A model generated the notes under the pieces. It saw only the letters and a program-made list of their open reading frames with translations, was not told the origin of the DNA and ran no database searches. Positions 20,499-34,038 of a DNA stretch of 64,000 bases are shown here, piece after piece (the first letter of the stretch is position 1; the number at the start of each line of letters is the position of its first letter). Origin of the DNA: Anthoceros angustus (lineage: Eukaryota > Streptophyta > Anthocerotopsida > Anthocerotales > Anthocerotaceae); NCBI GenBank assembly GCA_010909165.1, contig MU008213.1:224371-288370 (forward strand), read 5' to 3'. A program made the position numbers and the translations under genes.

Positions 20499-23400
20499 TT
20501 ACTCAAACTCAGATATCACGACAAGGGAATCTCCTTGTTTGAAGGTGAGTGGGTCTCTTTTATTGCATGGATTGAGCACCTGATGCATGAAGAGGATGAA
20601 ATCAGATACTGGCTATGGCTTGGCTGCATGCAAATTTATGTCTGGAGGACGTACTGTGTTATCACCCTGTCCGTATCCTATGGCAACTTCATTTCGTGAA
20701 TTGGCCCTCTCTGTTAGCTCAGAAAATGAAGCCGACTCTCCATCTCGTAGATACAGTCCAATATCCTGAATTAACAAGCAGTGAAGCATGAGGAAGAAGA
20801 AACAGATAGTACTGCTGCATTTGAGAGTGTCAGAGGGGGTAAGTGTGAGCACCTTAACATATATTTCATTACCCCAAGAGTTCAGTAACTCTGTCCACAC
20901 GTCGTTCAGTTCACTATGCTCCGTTACTGCATGAAAAGGTGGGCTTGTTCAAATCATGATCCGTTAATAGTTAAGATGGAAACTGATATGTCTTTAGTTG
21001 TGCATTGTGCAGCTTGTTGCAGGGGTTGGCAACGTGGGGAACTGGGAAGCAGAGTATTGGCCAGTGGCTTAATTTCACCTTGTGCTGTTACAAGTCCTGT
21101 CAATTCACTCGTGCCGATGAATGACAAAGAACCTTGGCTTCTCACTACCTGTAGTTGCCACAATTTGGTGGTTAGTACCAGCCAGGGAACCAGGTCCTAT
21201 TTCCAGCAATCTACTGATGGTGCAAAATACCTGCTTTCCAAGCTTGGTGTCAACAAATTCCGCAACCAAGCTAGTGACCTGAGGGACGGGATGTTTCCGT
21301 CATTAGATCAGTCCCGTTCACAACTCAGGATGGAAGGGAGGCATGGTGGACATATATTCTTACTTTGACGTGGTGCTTCTTGCAAAGTGCCTGGGCTAGC
21401 AGAAGGGCAAACACAGATTGCTTGTCTGGCTTTGATGCATCTGTCCAGGTATGTTCTCGGTTAGAGGACGCGATAATGTGCAGCAGGTAAGGACAAAGCT
21501 CAGGATATTGCATGGGAGCAGCATGATGCGTTTGTGAAAAAGAAACACCTCCTACGTGCCACCCTTGATCTGCAACAACAACGACTGAAAGTGGCAGCTG
21601 TTCTCTCTCGTCAGCATTGTGAACCGGATGAGCAGATTTGGAAGTTTTGTGTACTGCATCCCTACCCATGATAGCGCTTTTTAAATCTGTTCGGCTCATT
21701 GGGTTACCAATCTGAAACCGTCACACGCACATTCCTCATGCTTCTGAATTGCCATTCAACACTGTATCAAGAGCATGACTGCCCAGGGACATGGTCGGCA
21801 CTGTACCTTGTGGATCACCTGAACGTTTTTCAAAGGAGTTGTGATGCGTCGGTCCATAGCAATCGTTCTTTGCTCAATTGGTGCCTCCGCCAAGATAATC
21901 TAGCCCCACGTCACAGGTAAGGATTTTTTTATGTAATGGTTGTCAAATCCATGGATTTTGTCCATCGTCTCTTACCAGTTCACTACCAGGGCCAACATAG
22001 TCGTCGTACTCGAGCACCATCTCGCTCACACCTGGACGCCATCCCAGCATAACGATACGCTCCTTCTTGGGTGTGTACCAATCGGAAGTCTGTATAACAG
22101 AAAAAGATGCGTATGAGATTCTGATAACGAGTTACAGGTCGAAGGTAAGGCTGCGGTCATACAAGGGGGAAAAAAACAGACTTTTATTGAAGTCCACACT
22201 GGACGAGATATGTGCCAACCTTGGAATGTGCTTTTTCATGTTTCTCGGCAGGAACCGGGTTTCCTAGGTTCTTAGACAACACGGTATCATAGTCATAGAC
22301 GGCAGGAATACCAGAAGTCGATTTCTCCAGGTGAGCAATGGTGTTGCGGTATTTAGTTGCCGTTGCCAAGAGGCCAGGAGGGGGCTCGGTGTGTGTGTTC
22401 TTAGGGCAAATGAGCAGCAACTGACGACAAGAAACAACCGGAGAGGTGAAGGATGCGTTATACCAGGGGAAAAAATGATCAGGGCGTGATCAAACAGAGA
22501 TGCAGAAGTGTCTGATGACGAAGATGCAAACCTTGTCTGCCGCTTGCAGAACCAAGTAGTCCTTCGGGTGGAAATCTATTTTGCCATCACGAATCATCCC
22601 ACAAACAACGGCCTGTAGAGAGTTTCAAGAATCAGTTGTACAGCCGTAGGCTGTATGTTACAAAGAAAATGAACACCGACAGAGGAAAGAAAAATGCACC
22701 TCTGGAAATCCCCGGCGCACTTGGCGGTACGGGATGCCAGCAAGGCTTGGATAACTTCTCAGATTGATGTCGACCTCTCCTATAATCAGCGTGGATTGAT
22801 TATCAGCGGGTGCCGGTGGAATCAACAGCATATTAAATAAAATCTTGCATCCACTTGGGGATAAGACACAAACATGGGACTTTACTTCCGTGATCAAGTA
22901 GCTGCTGGTAGACATCAATCAACCCCCGCTGTCGTGAACACTGTACAAACAACTTGGCAGCCAGATTCTGAACTGGGCTCACTCTGAGACCAAGAAGTGA
23001 CTTCATAAGATCTGCAGTACTCGCCTTAGATACCTGAAATAGTATTTTGTCAATTAATAAAGGTTCAAATGATGCTTACGTTTGTTGAAACACCCATGCA
23101 AGAAACAACCTCCACCACAAAATTTGCAGAGGACTTCTCCATAAGTGGTTGCAATGCCAAAACCGATAGGACAATATCAGCATCTGCTTCATACCTACAG
23201 ACAAGTCATTAGGTTCACATGCTTACATGCTGTGCAACTTGATGAGAGATGCCAGAGGGAGGAACGCAATAGATTCCTATCCAGCTAGCTATGCCAACAA
23301 ACAGCTTGAGAGCGAGAACACGTACGCGTCGTCTTTGTTAGCTAACAGCATAACAGAGCGTGCTTTCTCTGCTGCAACTCGTTGGAACGAGCTCGTATCT

Positions 23401-24760
23401 GTGAGACTACCACTGCAGACCACTATTGTCCAGTAATTAAAAATGCTTTACTCTAGAGAGACTGCTGCGAACCAAGGCATTACAAACGTGCATACGTTTT
23501 CCAGAGATTTCTAAACCACGCGTGGCATACCTTCGAGTTAGAATCTCAATTTGGGGGCAGTCCTCTCGGATGGACGCAAGTAGTTTCTCAGTATCCTTTC
23601 TTGGTCGTTCTGAGAGGAGCAACACCTTCTGCGTCCTGTGAGCCGTGTCCATGCCAGAAGGTTAAGGAGAGGTCCTTGCCTCACGTATGCCATAAAGGAG
23701 ACCCCTTGCAAGTTCAGAACATTCAGTCAGGTACCTCGCATGAGCAGTGCCGTCCCTTAGAGCTAGTTCATGTGACTTGTTCAGCTGCTGCAAGATTGTA
23801 GGCAGGTGATTATTTGCCCCACAGATGACTATGTGGCCTTGCTCCATCACCTTTGATCGGGCACCTTCTCTTAGTAGATCAATTCGAGTCTACAGGCAGG
23901 AAGCAGCACACACTTTCTGAGGGACGTTCAGCAGTCATCGTCATCGTGCTAAGGCATGCCATAATGTCTGTGGTCACTCCTCTGTGAAGTTAAGCTATTT
24001 GCAACGAGTAAATTCACATGCAATGCGACCTCATTCAAGAAGGACTCAAAGTGTCAGACCTTGAACTGTGCAGTCATTGTACCGGTGAGCAAAGAATAGA
24101 AAAGCAACCCACCAATTGCACATAAAAGCCCTATTGTCCGCTCAGCCCCTGATTTTTCCTGCATGCCACAAGGTCAAAAATGACTTGACACTGACGCTGT
24201 CACAAGAGCTGTGAGACAATAACCAAAACAAACCAACCTTTAGGTGCATGCTAGAATTACAGACGCATCCCCATGCATCCCACATGGAATCCCCCAGCGT
24301 CTGAGCATCAGGTCTGTTAGACATGGAGAGTGATCAGAGAGCATCTTCGAAGAATTCAAATATTTTGTACTGTGCTGCATTACATAGCTAAAATTCAAGC
24401 ACTGGCACAACCGAAGAGAGCACAGTTTTCTCAATCAGATACCTGTTACTATGGAAGAATATGCCTCCCACAACGATCAAAATAATGCAGGCCCCAAGCA
24501 GAAAGAGCACATACCTACAGTGTTCCAACATAGAGTAAATTGAACAGCTCCCAGTTGAGTCCAAAGGGTTTCGTGAGAAGCTCGAGCCATTCTTACATGG
24601 ACTTTAAACAAAATACTGTACACAGGATTGCCACTTACGACATTGGGTGCCTCTCCAGAAGCACATCCATCATGTACGACATGCGAGCCAGCATAGGACC
24701 TGTGTCCCAAGCTGGACATCGAAACTCCCATTCAAATGGAATCCTGCCTTGCCATAGCGA
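20499..24760 (-). CDS. POLLUX-like ion channel (plastid/nuclear envelope cation channel family)
   Basis: Multi-exon minus-strand gene matching the plant POLLUX-like branch of the CASTOR/POLLUX(DMI1) channels. Exons seen in order: helix region ending [17 protein letters not shown] (24,740-24,640); transmembrane [20 protein letters not shown] (near 24,500); pore region [20 protein letters not shown] (near 24,300); transmembrane [20 protein letters not shown] (near 24,110); RCK domain [20 protein letters not shown] (near 23,840), [62 protein letters not shown] (near 22,040); [42 protein letters not shown]; and a last exon ending [10 protein letters not shown] before the stop at 20,499. There are more than 15 short introns. 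The N-terminal exon(s), probably with a transit peptide, lie upstream of 24,760, perhaps within 24,760-26,243, and are not resolved. Exon borders are approximate. Confidence 0.82.
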
Positions 24761-26243
24761 AGAAGCCATAAACCCAAGCTGGCTTGAGTCGGTCCTCCAG
24801 GCAGGAATATTCTTTGACAGGGAAGAGGCTGCGTGGATAGCATTCAGGAGCAAGAAGGATGAACCTTGCTGTGACAATGAAGCCAGTACCGCTGCTGGCT
24901 TCCTTGGCGACACAGACCTCATTGCACAAAAGAGTAGACCAGTGTCAATTAGCCTCTGCAAAAGCGTGCACTACCCTTCAAGTTAGTGCTTGCCCAGACA
25001 TAATCATCAAGGAACCAACTACCAACTGAATGAGGTGCAGATCATTACTCTAAAAGGAAATAGATCCAGAAATTGTGTCGTTCTCCTCTTAGCTCTTGCA
25101 TCACATTGAAAATACTCCACTCCATCAGAACCTCTCTGCTGTTTGCCTCTCAGCAACCTTAATGGATCCGTCATTGAGTTCCCATGACTTCTGCCCTGAT
25201 CTTCAAAACGGCATGACTCTTCGCCAGTCCCACCTGATCAAAAAAAGTTGCACATTTACTTTAGTCTAGGAGCCATCCAGGAACCATTTTCCTGCAAAGG
25301 GGAGCAGTTTTATTCCTAGAAGGATAGATCTGCACCGTCGAGGGAAGATGCCCTGGCAAGACCTCTCTTACACCTCCGAGGAAGCGTTCTTGAAATACAC
25401 CTTCGAATCACAGAAAGCCTTCATCACATGCACAACCGCCACCATGTTAGCGAATGCCTTTGATGACCACCACCTTCGCTCCAGCGCAACCCGAAAGTTG
25501 CCACAAAGTGAACAATTGACTCAAGTGTGACAGCAAGGAGCCTTGCCTGTACCTTAGCACAGGAAAATTACACCTCAAGCAAGACTGCTGCGCAAGTAGC
25601 TGCCCCCTTTCAAGCACCAGCAGCTGTACATTATGCACATGTACCATTGCATCGTCCCGCCTTTACAGGCGTTCAGTCATCCTCCTCTTCCTTGTGAGTC
25701 TCGGAGTGCGATGAACTTTGATGATACAAAAAACGGGGGGCTGGACACGGATTTGCCAATGTCAGGCGAGGGCTCCAGCGTCACAGCTCCCCCAAGCGAA
25801 AGTAGCGGAACGCCGTGGGCTGTTGGAATGGGGAATGGGGCTGTGATTAGCGTCTCTTTTTGCATTTCCTGCTGCGTGATTAGCATGGCAAGGATATATG
25901 GAGACCTGATGATGCATGCGCAGACAACTGCGCTATCTCCAGGAATCGTATCCTGGACCTTTGTGACTTGACACATTCCTGGATCTTCGATTGAAGGTTC
26001 TGTAGCATACCTAGCTAGCTCGTATTCTGCCCCAGCGGCCTGGGTGCCTGTTTGAGGGGGCAAGGAATGAAAAACTGGTTTGGAACGCCCAGATGTTGAG
26101 TGCCAAGCAACCGAATCCAGCACCACCGGCGAGGAGTGCACGATCTCCTGGGGTATGGATGTCTCCTCTGCACACCATGCTTGGGTTTCATCGTCTGTTG
26201 TGTGTTGTTGGCTTACTTGCAGCGGAGGTTTGCAACCATTCAT
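24761..26243 (-). other. Possible 5' exons / leader of the POLLUX-like gene
   Basis: Open minus-strand frames (24,961-24,635 and a 188-codon frame 26,243-25,677) precede the channel core. The second contains a hydrophobic-flanked stretch but no family is recognised. N-termini of this channel family are poorly conserved, so membership is only a suggestion from position and strand. Confidence 0.3.
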
Positions 26244-28915
26244 TTCATTTTCATGTCGGATGTCCTATCGAAGACCGAGGTGGCCACTGGGTGTTGCTTT
26301 AGGGTTAATACTGTTCACCTGATAGGCTTGCATTGCTACTACCTACCTATGGTGATATGTATCATATGATATGCAGCCTTTACAGTTGTAGGTACCGTAA
26401 CGGGTGTTTAATACACAATGATACATATTAGGTGTAGCAAAACTTTGTTCTGGAGACCAAGATGGTTGTGAGATCGGGGACGCTGCCAATGGCGCTGCCA
26501 CCATCTTCAATCACATATGTACCCAGGCTGGCTTTCAGGGGCAACCTCCCACAAGTCAGCATGCCACCGTGGCCGGACGCCACACCTGCTGCATTCTTGG
26601 ATCGCGCACTGTACTTGTTGCCGTCAATGCATGGTTGCGGGAGGAGATGCCCTTGCTATCGTCAGACGAGCAGACTGTCATGGCCATTTCCGTTGCAGTT
26701 GTGTCAATCTTGCATCCATGAGGGTCTCTCTCATTGATGGACGGGGCATCGCACAATCACAAATCGCCAGGCACGGCAAAGTGGTACGGCCTGGGCCTGG
26801 GCCTGGCAGCTTGCCTTATTGTTCATATCCCGATCCCAGGCTATCAAGCACTAGCTTGTTTCATGCAAGCTGCTTTTCGTGATACATATATGCTTGCTGC
26901 GACTGCTGCAATTGCTCCCACTCCTGCCTTTCTCCCCTGCCATCTCCCCGCTTGATCTGGAGCTCCAGCTCTCCCAAGGCCTTGACATCTTCCTGTCTTC
27001 CATCGGGAAGCAAAACGCACACGGTAAAGCCCTGGGTGCCCTGGACAAACTAATACACGATTGCGTTCCATACTCGAACGCGCACTTCAAACGTCCTTCT
27101 CTAGAATGGCACCCTTCGCCTTGTTGAAGGAGGTTCGAGCCCATGAGTACGGTAGCCTTCTTCTTTTCCGATACATCTCCGGTCTGCACACCGAAGGCGG
27201 TCTATGGGATATCATTTGGCAGATTGAATGGTTGCGCGGCTGTGCCAGTTATACAAATGTGCGCTAATGGGGACGACAGGTGTCATTCCCTATTGCGTTT
27301 GGGGCACCGGTCTTTTGGCTACGGCAGCCTATGTGCCCGCAGCTTTCCTTGGGAGTTGGGCCTTGTCTGCTTGGGAGTTGGGCCTTGTCTGCTCCCATCT
27401 ATGTGCCCGCAGCTTTCCTTGGGAGTTGGGCCTTGTCTGCTTGGGAGTTGGGCCTTGTTTGCTCCCATCCTCTTCATCATTAGGGATTTCCGCATTTAGT
27501 CCTTTGACGTGGGAGTGGAGGAAGGCGGGTTTCCCTTTGGGCGGCCTTCACTTGGGCTAGAGATTGCCTATCCACAAATCTAGGGCGGCTTTGCCTTCTT
27601 CTGCTTCACTCGCCGAGGCCGGATTCCGCAGCCCTCAAGCGTTTCTCCTATAGAAGCAATATTAGCAGGCGCAGGTGGTCCTTCTTCGGGACTCGTCCAT
27701 CTCCAGGGCGCCTCGTTCTTGAGAGTCTCCACTAGTCCTTCTTCGGGACTCGTCCATCCCAGGGCGGCTCGTTCTCGTCTCCGCTCTTGCTCAGGTAATG
27801 GAGTAAGTTCATGGCTTCTTGCGCAGCCTTGTATCCAAGCTTTCCGAATCGCACTAACCTCTTTTTTTACCGTCATGAGGTTTCGCCTGGACCTAGTCGA
27901 GCCTTTGGCATGCTCTCTCCAGGTTTACAGGTGTGGGGCGCCCCTCGATGACTCGGCTACCCATCTTGTGCACTGCCACACGGACAGCACATTGCTACAC
28001 ATGACACTCTCCCAATCTCTTCCTCATAATAAAGTCTCATGTTACCCAAATGTTAGAAGAAAAGCATGCATAATAAAAAAATTTAATTTATATTTTAAAA
28101 AATTTAAATTCAAAAAATCCTTGGATAAGAAAAGTTTGACAAGCCACCAATTGCGTCACACAAGGACAAAGTCTCTCTATATGTATGTTAATGATATTAT
28201 TTCATAAAATATAACTAGATAACAGCAATCAACAGCAATCACCGTGAGCGCTTAAGCACGTTGATGTTGAGCAGTGTGATTACGTACCTCATTGTTTTGA
28301 AAGCAACCAGGTACATCATGTTCAAAAAAGACCGGAAGTGAAGTACCGGACGCTTTTGTTATATTGGAGGAGAGGTGTTGAAGTGGGACCAAGCCAAGAG
28401 GGGGGAGCTTCGTGTCTGTCCTTCGGTTCGCAAAACGGGTGGCGCTCTTTAGGCCCGGTGGCAGGGAGGAAGAGGCGGAATCCAGGTGCGAATGTCCTTG
28501 GGCCTCGGGTGTTGCCGCTGCGCAGAAATGGCTGTTGTATCGCGCATGCACAAGATGGTATTTGCGTCGGAGATATGACAACTTGTGTGAGCACGTGAGT
28601 CTCCCTCTCCCTCCCCCGCTGCCCGTGAGCACTCTGCTCCTGCTTCCGTCCCCTCCCCGTGCTGCTGCTGGCGTGCCGTGTGCTCATTCTGCAGGCTGCT
28701 GGGGTTGGGATTGTGTACCAGGCGCGCTTGGGGGCCGGTGCTGCTGCCGAGGCCACTGGAATTGAAGCTGGATGACAGCCCGCCGGAGGGCTGTGGTGAG
28801 CAGGCTCGGATTCTGGTGCTCAATTTTGTAGCTGGGGAGGTGGGAGGGGACAGGGGGAGGGTATCCGGGAACGGAACCCAGCAGCTAGGAGGAGTGCTGT
28901 GGTGGGAGGTGCGTT
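26244..28915. other. Intergenic, repeat-bearing; no supported gene
   Basis: Overlapping short ORFs occur on both strands without recognisable domains. A stretch near 27,930-27,980 translates as RCGAPLDDSATHLVHC, reminiscent of the Cys/His tail of non-LTR retrotransposon polymerases, but nothing else of such an element is seen. Two directly repeated ~45-bp stretches carrying TCCTTCTTCGGGACTCGTCC lie at about 27,680 and 27,736. 28,060-28,210 is AT-rich. The last 300 bp is the GC-rich promoter/leader of the TMEM53-like gene. Confidence 0.4.
27329..27468. repeat. 70-bp tandem duplication
   Basis: Two 70-bp units (27,329-27,398 and 27,399-27,468) differ by about one base. Each holds an internal direct repeat, TTGGGAGTTGGGCCTTGTCT, so the block is a nested minisatellite. 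Confidence 0.92.
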
Positions 28916-30845
28916 TTGCGAGCGGGTGCAGGCGGGATGGGAATTGGGTCCGACATCGTGGCCAGGCTGCATGCGCCGCTGGCAGCTGCTGCGGCTGTGG
29001 TGACCGCGGCTGCGGCCACGGATTTTCCTGACAGGTTGCATTCCAAGACGCAGCCGCTCACTCCGCTGGTGCTCTACTCTGCGGGTTCTGTAACCCCGAT
29101 CGTTCCTGTCGGGGACGGGCTGCTGGATGTGCATGGATCGGCGATGGCCGCTGGGGGATCGGGATCTGGATCCGCTGCTGCTGCTGCTGTTGCGGTTGCT
29201 GCTGCGCACTGTGCGCCCGCCATCTGTTTTTACGGAGGTGTTAGCAGAGCTGTGCCTGCCTCGGTTTCTGGTTTGCAAAGGGTTTGCGCGGGGCCTGGGG
29301 TGTGCGTTCCGGCCCTGGCCGGGCATTCGCTGCCTCATTTTCAGCCGCATGGATTGCGGTTTCCACCTAGCTTTTGGGACTCCAGCAATTACCGCGGACC
29401 GCGAGTGGAAGGCTTAGGGGCTGTTAGGTTTCCTGTAGATTATCCCTCTTCCGTGCTGGATCCCAGGACTCTCGTTGCTACAGCCGTGCTGTCTATGCAG
29501 GTTTCTCCGTTACATTTGCCTCACTCTGTAATCAACTCCTCTGTGTCTAGGTATTTTGTTACTCTGCTAGCTAGTTTTTCAAACAGATATGGATCTTTGG
29601 GGGCTTCGTCGGCCACTAAGCTGTCGATGCATTCATGGCAAAAAGCCGGTGAGCCCTTGCGAGTACTCTCTGCGGAGACGGGGTCGCATGTTAAGGACAA
29701 ACCAGAGCTTACAGTGGTTCTGCTTGGATGGCTTGGCTCTAGTCAGAGGCACCTGCGGAGGTATGCAGAATGGTATACAGCCAGGGGCATTCACGCCGTC
29801 ACCTTTGTCGTGCCAATCAAGGATATCGTGATATTTAGAGCTGGAGGGAAGGCTGAAGAGCACGTGGAAGTACTGGCACAGCATCTTGTGGGTTGGTTGA
29901 ATGGCAAGCTGGAGGGAGAGAATCCGAGTGGAAGGGAGCGGCAGTTGCTCTTCCATACCTTCAGTAACACTGGCTGGCTTACGTAAGTGTTAAAAAATAT
30001 GCGGTCTTCAGAGTTCCCTTCTTGATACTTTGCCCCACCTATCATTATGTGGAAGTGCTTTCTAACCTTCTTCAGCTGTGATTATGCAGGTACGGTATCT
30101 TGTTAGAGCGGCTTCTGGATTTGGATCCAAGTCTCTTGGACAGAATAAAGGGTTGTGTTGTGGATTCTGCCCCTGCTGCGAAGCCGGACCCTAAGGTAAG
30201 ATTGTGTTATAGTGGAAGTCACTCGTATCCTGTTTAATCTGTGGACGACCATCACTCAACACCTGCAAATACGCTGTGTCTTGCAGATTTTTGCCAGGGG
30301 TTTCTCAGCGGCCATATTGGCGAAGAGAAGTGTTGCTGTCAAAAAAGCAGAGTACAGAGTGACTGATGACGCCACCAAGGACACAAGCATCAGCTTCCCC
30401 GAGCCCAGTGCTGCTGAAGCAGCTCTTTTGGCGGTTTTGGAGAAGTTTTTCAGATTCTTTTTGACGGTCCCTTTCATTGAAAGGTAACTGCTTTTTCCTC
30501 AATGTAACCTTAACAAGGTTCCTCCGCATTGACCTGGACCTCATTTTCTTACACGACCTCCTTGTGCCCTTTTGCAGTAGGCTGTCAGAAGTAGTTACCA
30601 TTCTTTCCAAAAGGCAGCCACCCTGCCCTCAACTTTACATCTACAGCACAGCGGACAGGGTCATTCCTCACTCACTGGTGGAATCCTTTATGGAGCAACA
30701 ACGACAGCAGGGCCGAGTTGTGAGGGCTTGCAACTTGGAGTTGTCTCCGCACGTTGACCACTTCAGGACATTCCCAGACATTTACGGGAAGCAGCTACAA
30801 AATTTTTTGCAGGAGTTCATTCATCACCCTGTTCGTGACCACTAA
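28916..30845 (+). CDS. TMEM53/DUF829 alpha/beta-hydrolase-like protein
   Basis: Four exons: 28,916-29,982, 30,090-30,195, 30,287-30,483 and 30,578-30,845, with GT-AG introns of 107, 91 and 94 bp. After a long low-complexity Ala/Gly/Val-rich N-terminus (about 250 residues, possibly a plastid or other targeting region) comes the DUF829 fold: ELTVVLLGWLGSSQRHLRRY, then the nucleophile-elbow-like HTFSNTGWL, VVDSAPAAKPDPK, LYIYSTADRVIPH (Asp region) and a conserved HVDHFR His. Animal TMEM53 sits in the nuclear envelope and plant members are uncharacterised. The ATG at 28,916 opens the frame and MGIGSD at 28,937 is an alternative. The C-terminus is intact, ending HHPVRDH. Confidence 0.85.
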
Positions 30846-31055
30846 CACATTTTTACCTCCCTCTGTGAAGGCCCAGACTATTTGAGAAGGTATTGATTGT
30901 AAACGAGCCATTGCTCGTCAATAATTTGTCGATAAGAAACAGACACAAGGTCTAAGCGACATTCAGTCCAAGGGAATACATTCCTTGCTTGCTCCAGCAT
31001 TGTTAGATTCTGCAATTGCTTCCACCGAGTCTTCACGCACATTCCAAACCTTCAG

Positions 31056-33610
31056 TTACGTAGCAAGAGTGCTATAAGTCGTTTTTTCCCAAGGACTCAG
31101 GAGAATGCGCTTGGCTTGCCAACCTTCACCTTCCATTTGGGCAAGTAATAAATTGACGTTCGCTTCTGCGTAACTTCTACTCCTATCAACTAGGTTCTTC
31201 CATTCAGAATCGCTCCCCCTCCCCTCCAGTTCCCCGCCGAGGTGATTGGGGGGAGGCATATCTCTAGCAGGTAGATGTTCATGGGATACATTTTCCACAA
31301 ACCCAGCGTTCCGCAAATGACATGCCTGCATCACAGACACAAGATGTTTGAAACTCTTGATCTCGCAGCGTACATGAGCTAGACTGGAAATGTTCATCTG
31401 TATCGTACCTGCAACACTCCGGTTATAATATCCTTGGCCGTCGCGTCCTTGTGAAGCCATATCGACAGTCCCGGCTGTAGCATAAGTCAACAAAGTACTT
31501 AACAGCATGCTACATTCGAACAAAACATAGAGGCTAAAAGACTTCCTTCGCAGGGGCAAAGTTACCTTCCAGCCACCACGAGTTCCAACAAACGGAAGCA
31601 ATTCGTGATTCTCTCGGCCAATTATGTATCGTTGGTGGTCTTGAAGTTGAACAGCTGTAAGCAGATCATCTACTCTCCATTTTCTTAGGTTGAGAGGACC
31701 TATTTTCAGTGAAGCTTGTTTCCTACCTAGCGCAGCAATAGTGCAAAATCATCAGCACAGAAGTCATTGGCGCCGCGGCTCTCGTGGTCAAGTATTGGTG
31801 TAGTTGACGAACCACTGCTCGCAGGATAAACCAACGACGATGTTTCGACATTGTTGACTTCCGCGATGGAAGGCACCAATCCTTTCTTCAACCAAGTATC
31901 AACTATCAGCTCAAGTCTTACCTGTAGTTCAACCATAGAAAGACTTGTTTATAGAACAGCTCAAACATCATGTCGTTAAGATGCACTATTACCATTTACA
32001 TGACTGGCTAGCATTACCTTGTTCAAGGTCGGGAGATGAACAGCTCGCAATTCATGATAGATGGCAAACAGGTCAGCGCCTGCTAAAACTGGGAATAAAG
32101 CCAGTGGCCCTATCTTCCCCACCCTGCAGTATACGGAGAGGTGATGAAATCAAGCCTTGCGGGTTGCCCTTGTGTGTTTCAAACAAAAAACAGGTTTCAC
32201 TCACCTTGCATTGCTTTTGTAACAGTGATTCAAACCGACAGCTATTGCAAGGCCCAGGTTGTCACAAACTACAGTTTGCACCTGCATTTGGAAATACCTC
32301 CAATGATATGAGGAATTCTGATTTTCCGAACGCTCAAGAATGGCAGCTGAACACTAAAAAGACTACAACACCTACACCACCTGTCCTTTTGCAGAAATAT
32401 CTGACAGATTGTCTGCAAGAGCAAAGCTCCGGTGGATGGCCGACTGCAAAAGACGAGCATCAGCAGCATGAGTAAATACTGCAAACCAGAAGGCCAGAAC
32501 GGCCTATAAACAACGCCACCCAATGATCTAAGAACGTGGATCCCACGCTGGATTCATATGATTCCTTACTCCTCTCTGCATTGCATGCTGCTCTCCATAA
32601 GCACTACTCTACTTTTACCTGTACTACAGATGCTGACTCACGATAATCTCCTGGGGAGAATCTCATGCCCGAAACAGAAAGCTGGGGGAAGAGGGTGTAC
32701 AGTTGTGGCTAGATATGCTGCATAGCTTATGCTCTTTCCGACGTTGGCCATCGTTGCCATCAGCAAAAAGTGACGAGGAAAATAGGGTGTGAGAATCTCC
32801 AGCCCCAGACTGAGAGTAAACAATACCGAAGTCGAAAACCTCACTCTCTGCACTTAAACAACAGAGAACCGGGTGTTTAAAACGATGCACCGAATCCAAG
32901 AGTAGTCCATACCCAATACTGCTGGCAACAAAGAAGCACGCTGCCACGAACCTTTAAATCAGAGTCGAATGTACGACTGAGGCTGGCAGTGTAGGTGAGC
33001 TTCCCAAGCCTACCAAGACCATCTTTCAAAACCCAATTCAGACCAGCTGCAGTTGGAAGTGTCCGCTTTGCCCCTATTCCGATAGCCCTCAACATAGCCT
33101 GCAGCTCTTGAAAACACGAACACTCGAAGTCAGCAAGAGAGAAGCCTCACCACTCTGTCCGACACCAATCCTGCCACCCAAATCCGGTGCACAACAATTG
33201 AAAATTACCTGCGTGCAGTGCACCTGAAGAACGGAGCTGACCACCCTGTGCAAACACTTCCAATTCATGTATTGCATGTACTGGGGCCGCACTTGGTCAG
33301 GAACAAAGGTCTCGTGTAGAGCTGTTTGGAGTCTGGCCACGGAATCACTCCACCACACCTCGGGCCTGAAGGGTCCACTGTCACCCAGGTGGTCATTCAC
33401 GCCCACCTTCTTCACGCAGCGCCCATCCCACACGCACTGCTGAGGCCGCCCAGTCTCGTGCACCAGAATTGGGAGCCTCTGGACTTCACGCTGCTGCGGA
33501 TCGCCCTCTTGCGTGTACCCGACAGGCCGGGCAACCTCGCCCACGTCCCTGCCTCCTCGTCCTTTCCTCCGCCGCCTCCCCCACGGGTGCCGGACTCCAG
33601 AGGCGGGCAT
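31056..33610 (-). CDS. ROOT UVB SENSITIVE (DUF647) family protein
   Basis: RUS proteins act in plastid or other membrane-linked early seedling UV-B/vitamin B6 responses; the biochemical role is unknown. Minus-strand exons: LPILVHETG and FVPDQVRPQYMQYMNWKCLH (33,480-33,200); AIGIGAKRTLPTAAGLNWVL with KDGLGRLGK (33,090-32,950); VRFSTSVLFTLSLGLEILTP (near 32,840); AIHRSFALADNLSDISAKGQ (near 32,420); VVCDNLGLAIAVGLN (near 32,260); AGADLFAIYHELRAVHL (near 32,060); RLELIVDTWLKKGLVPSIAE (near 31,920); and a last long exon including NLLLAQMEGEGWQAKRILLS, ending at 31,056. The motif order is the complete DUF647 core plus the C-terminal RUS region. The start is taken at 33,610; the upstream frame is GC-rich and a different first exon is possible. 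The subtype within RUS1-6 was not assigned. Confidence 0.87.
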
Positions 33611-34038
33611 CGTTGCACACCAAGCTCCCCAGCAGTCGCAGCTGCAGGGTCAGCGAATTCGAGCCCTAAGCCCGTCGCTGCCTGCTGCTGATATGAGCCT
33701 ATGGGGAGCATCGAGAGAGGAGTGTAACTGTATCTCGTGCTTTGCTGTTCGTCCGAGCATCAGGTGTCGGGACATCACGAACTGCCACTTGACCAACCCA
33801 TGTTGTGAGAGATCGTGCACACGAGCAGGACGCAGTGGTTTACGGTCGTCATAATTTCACCTGCATTCTCACTGGCTGCATGGCTTGAACCAGAGTTCCT
33901 CCTCTGGTTCCCGCCATTCTCTCCCGCCGTCCTGCCTCGGCTTCTTTCCCTTCTCTTCTGCCCATCCTCTGGGTTGCTCTGTGCGGATGTGGCACTTTTA
34001 GCTCGCAGTGTGCCGTCTCCTGGTCTCCGGAAGTCGTG
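33611..34038. promoter_or_regulatory. Divergent intergenic region, RUS gene and acidic ORF
   Basis: About 430 bp between head-to-head genes. C/T-rich around 33,890-33,970. No defined motif identified. Confidence 0.35.

Noticed and set aside
27128..27150. tRNA-like GGTTCGAGCCC T-loop
   Set aside because: Flanking arms do not pair and no A or B box context is present.
27880..27990. LINE polymerase tail (RCGAPLDDSATHLVHC)
   Set aside because: Only one Cys/His stretch is seen, with no RT or endonuclease sequence nearby; mentioned but not called.
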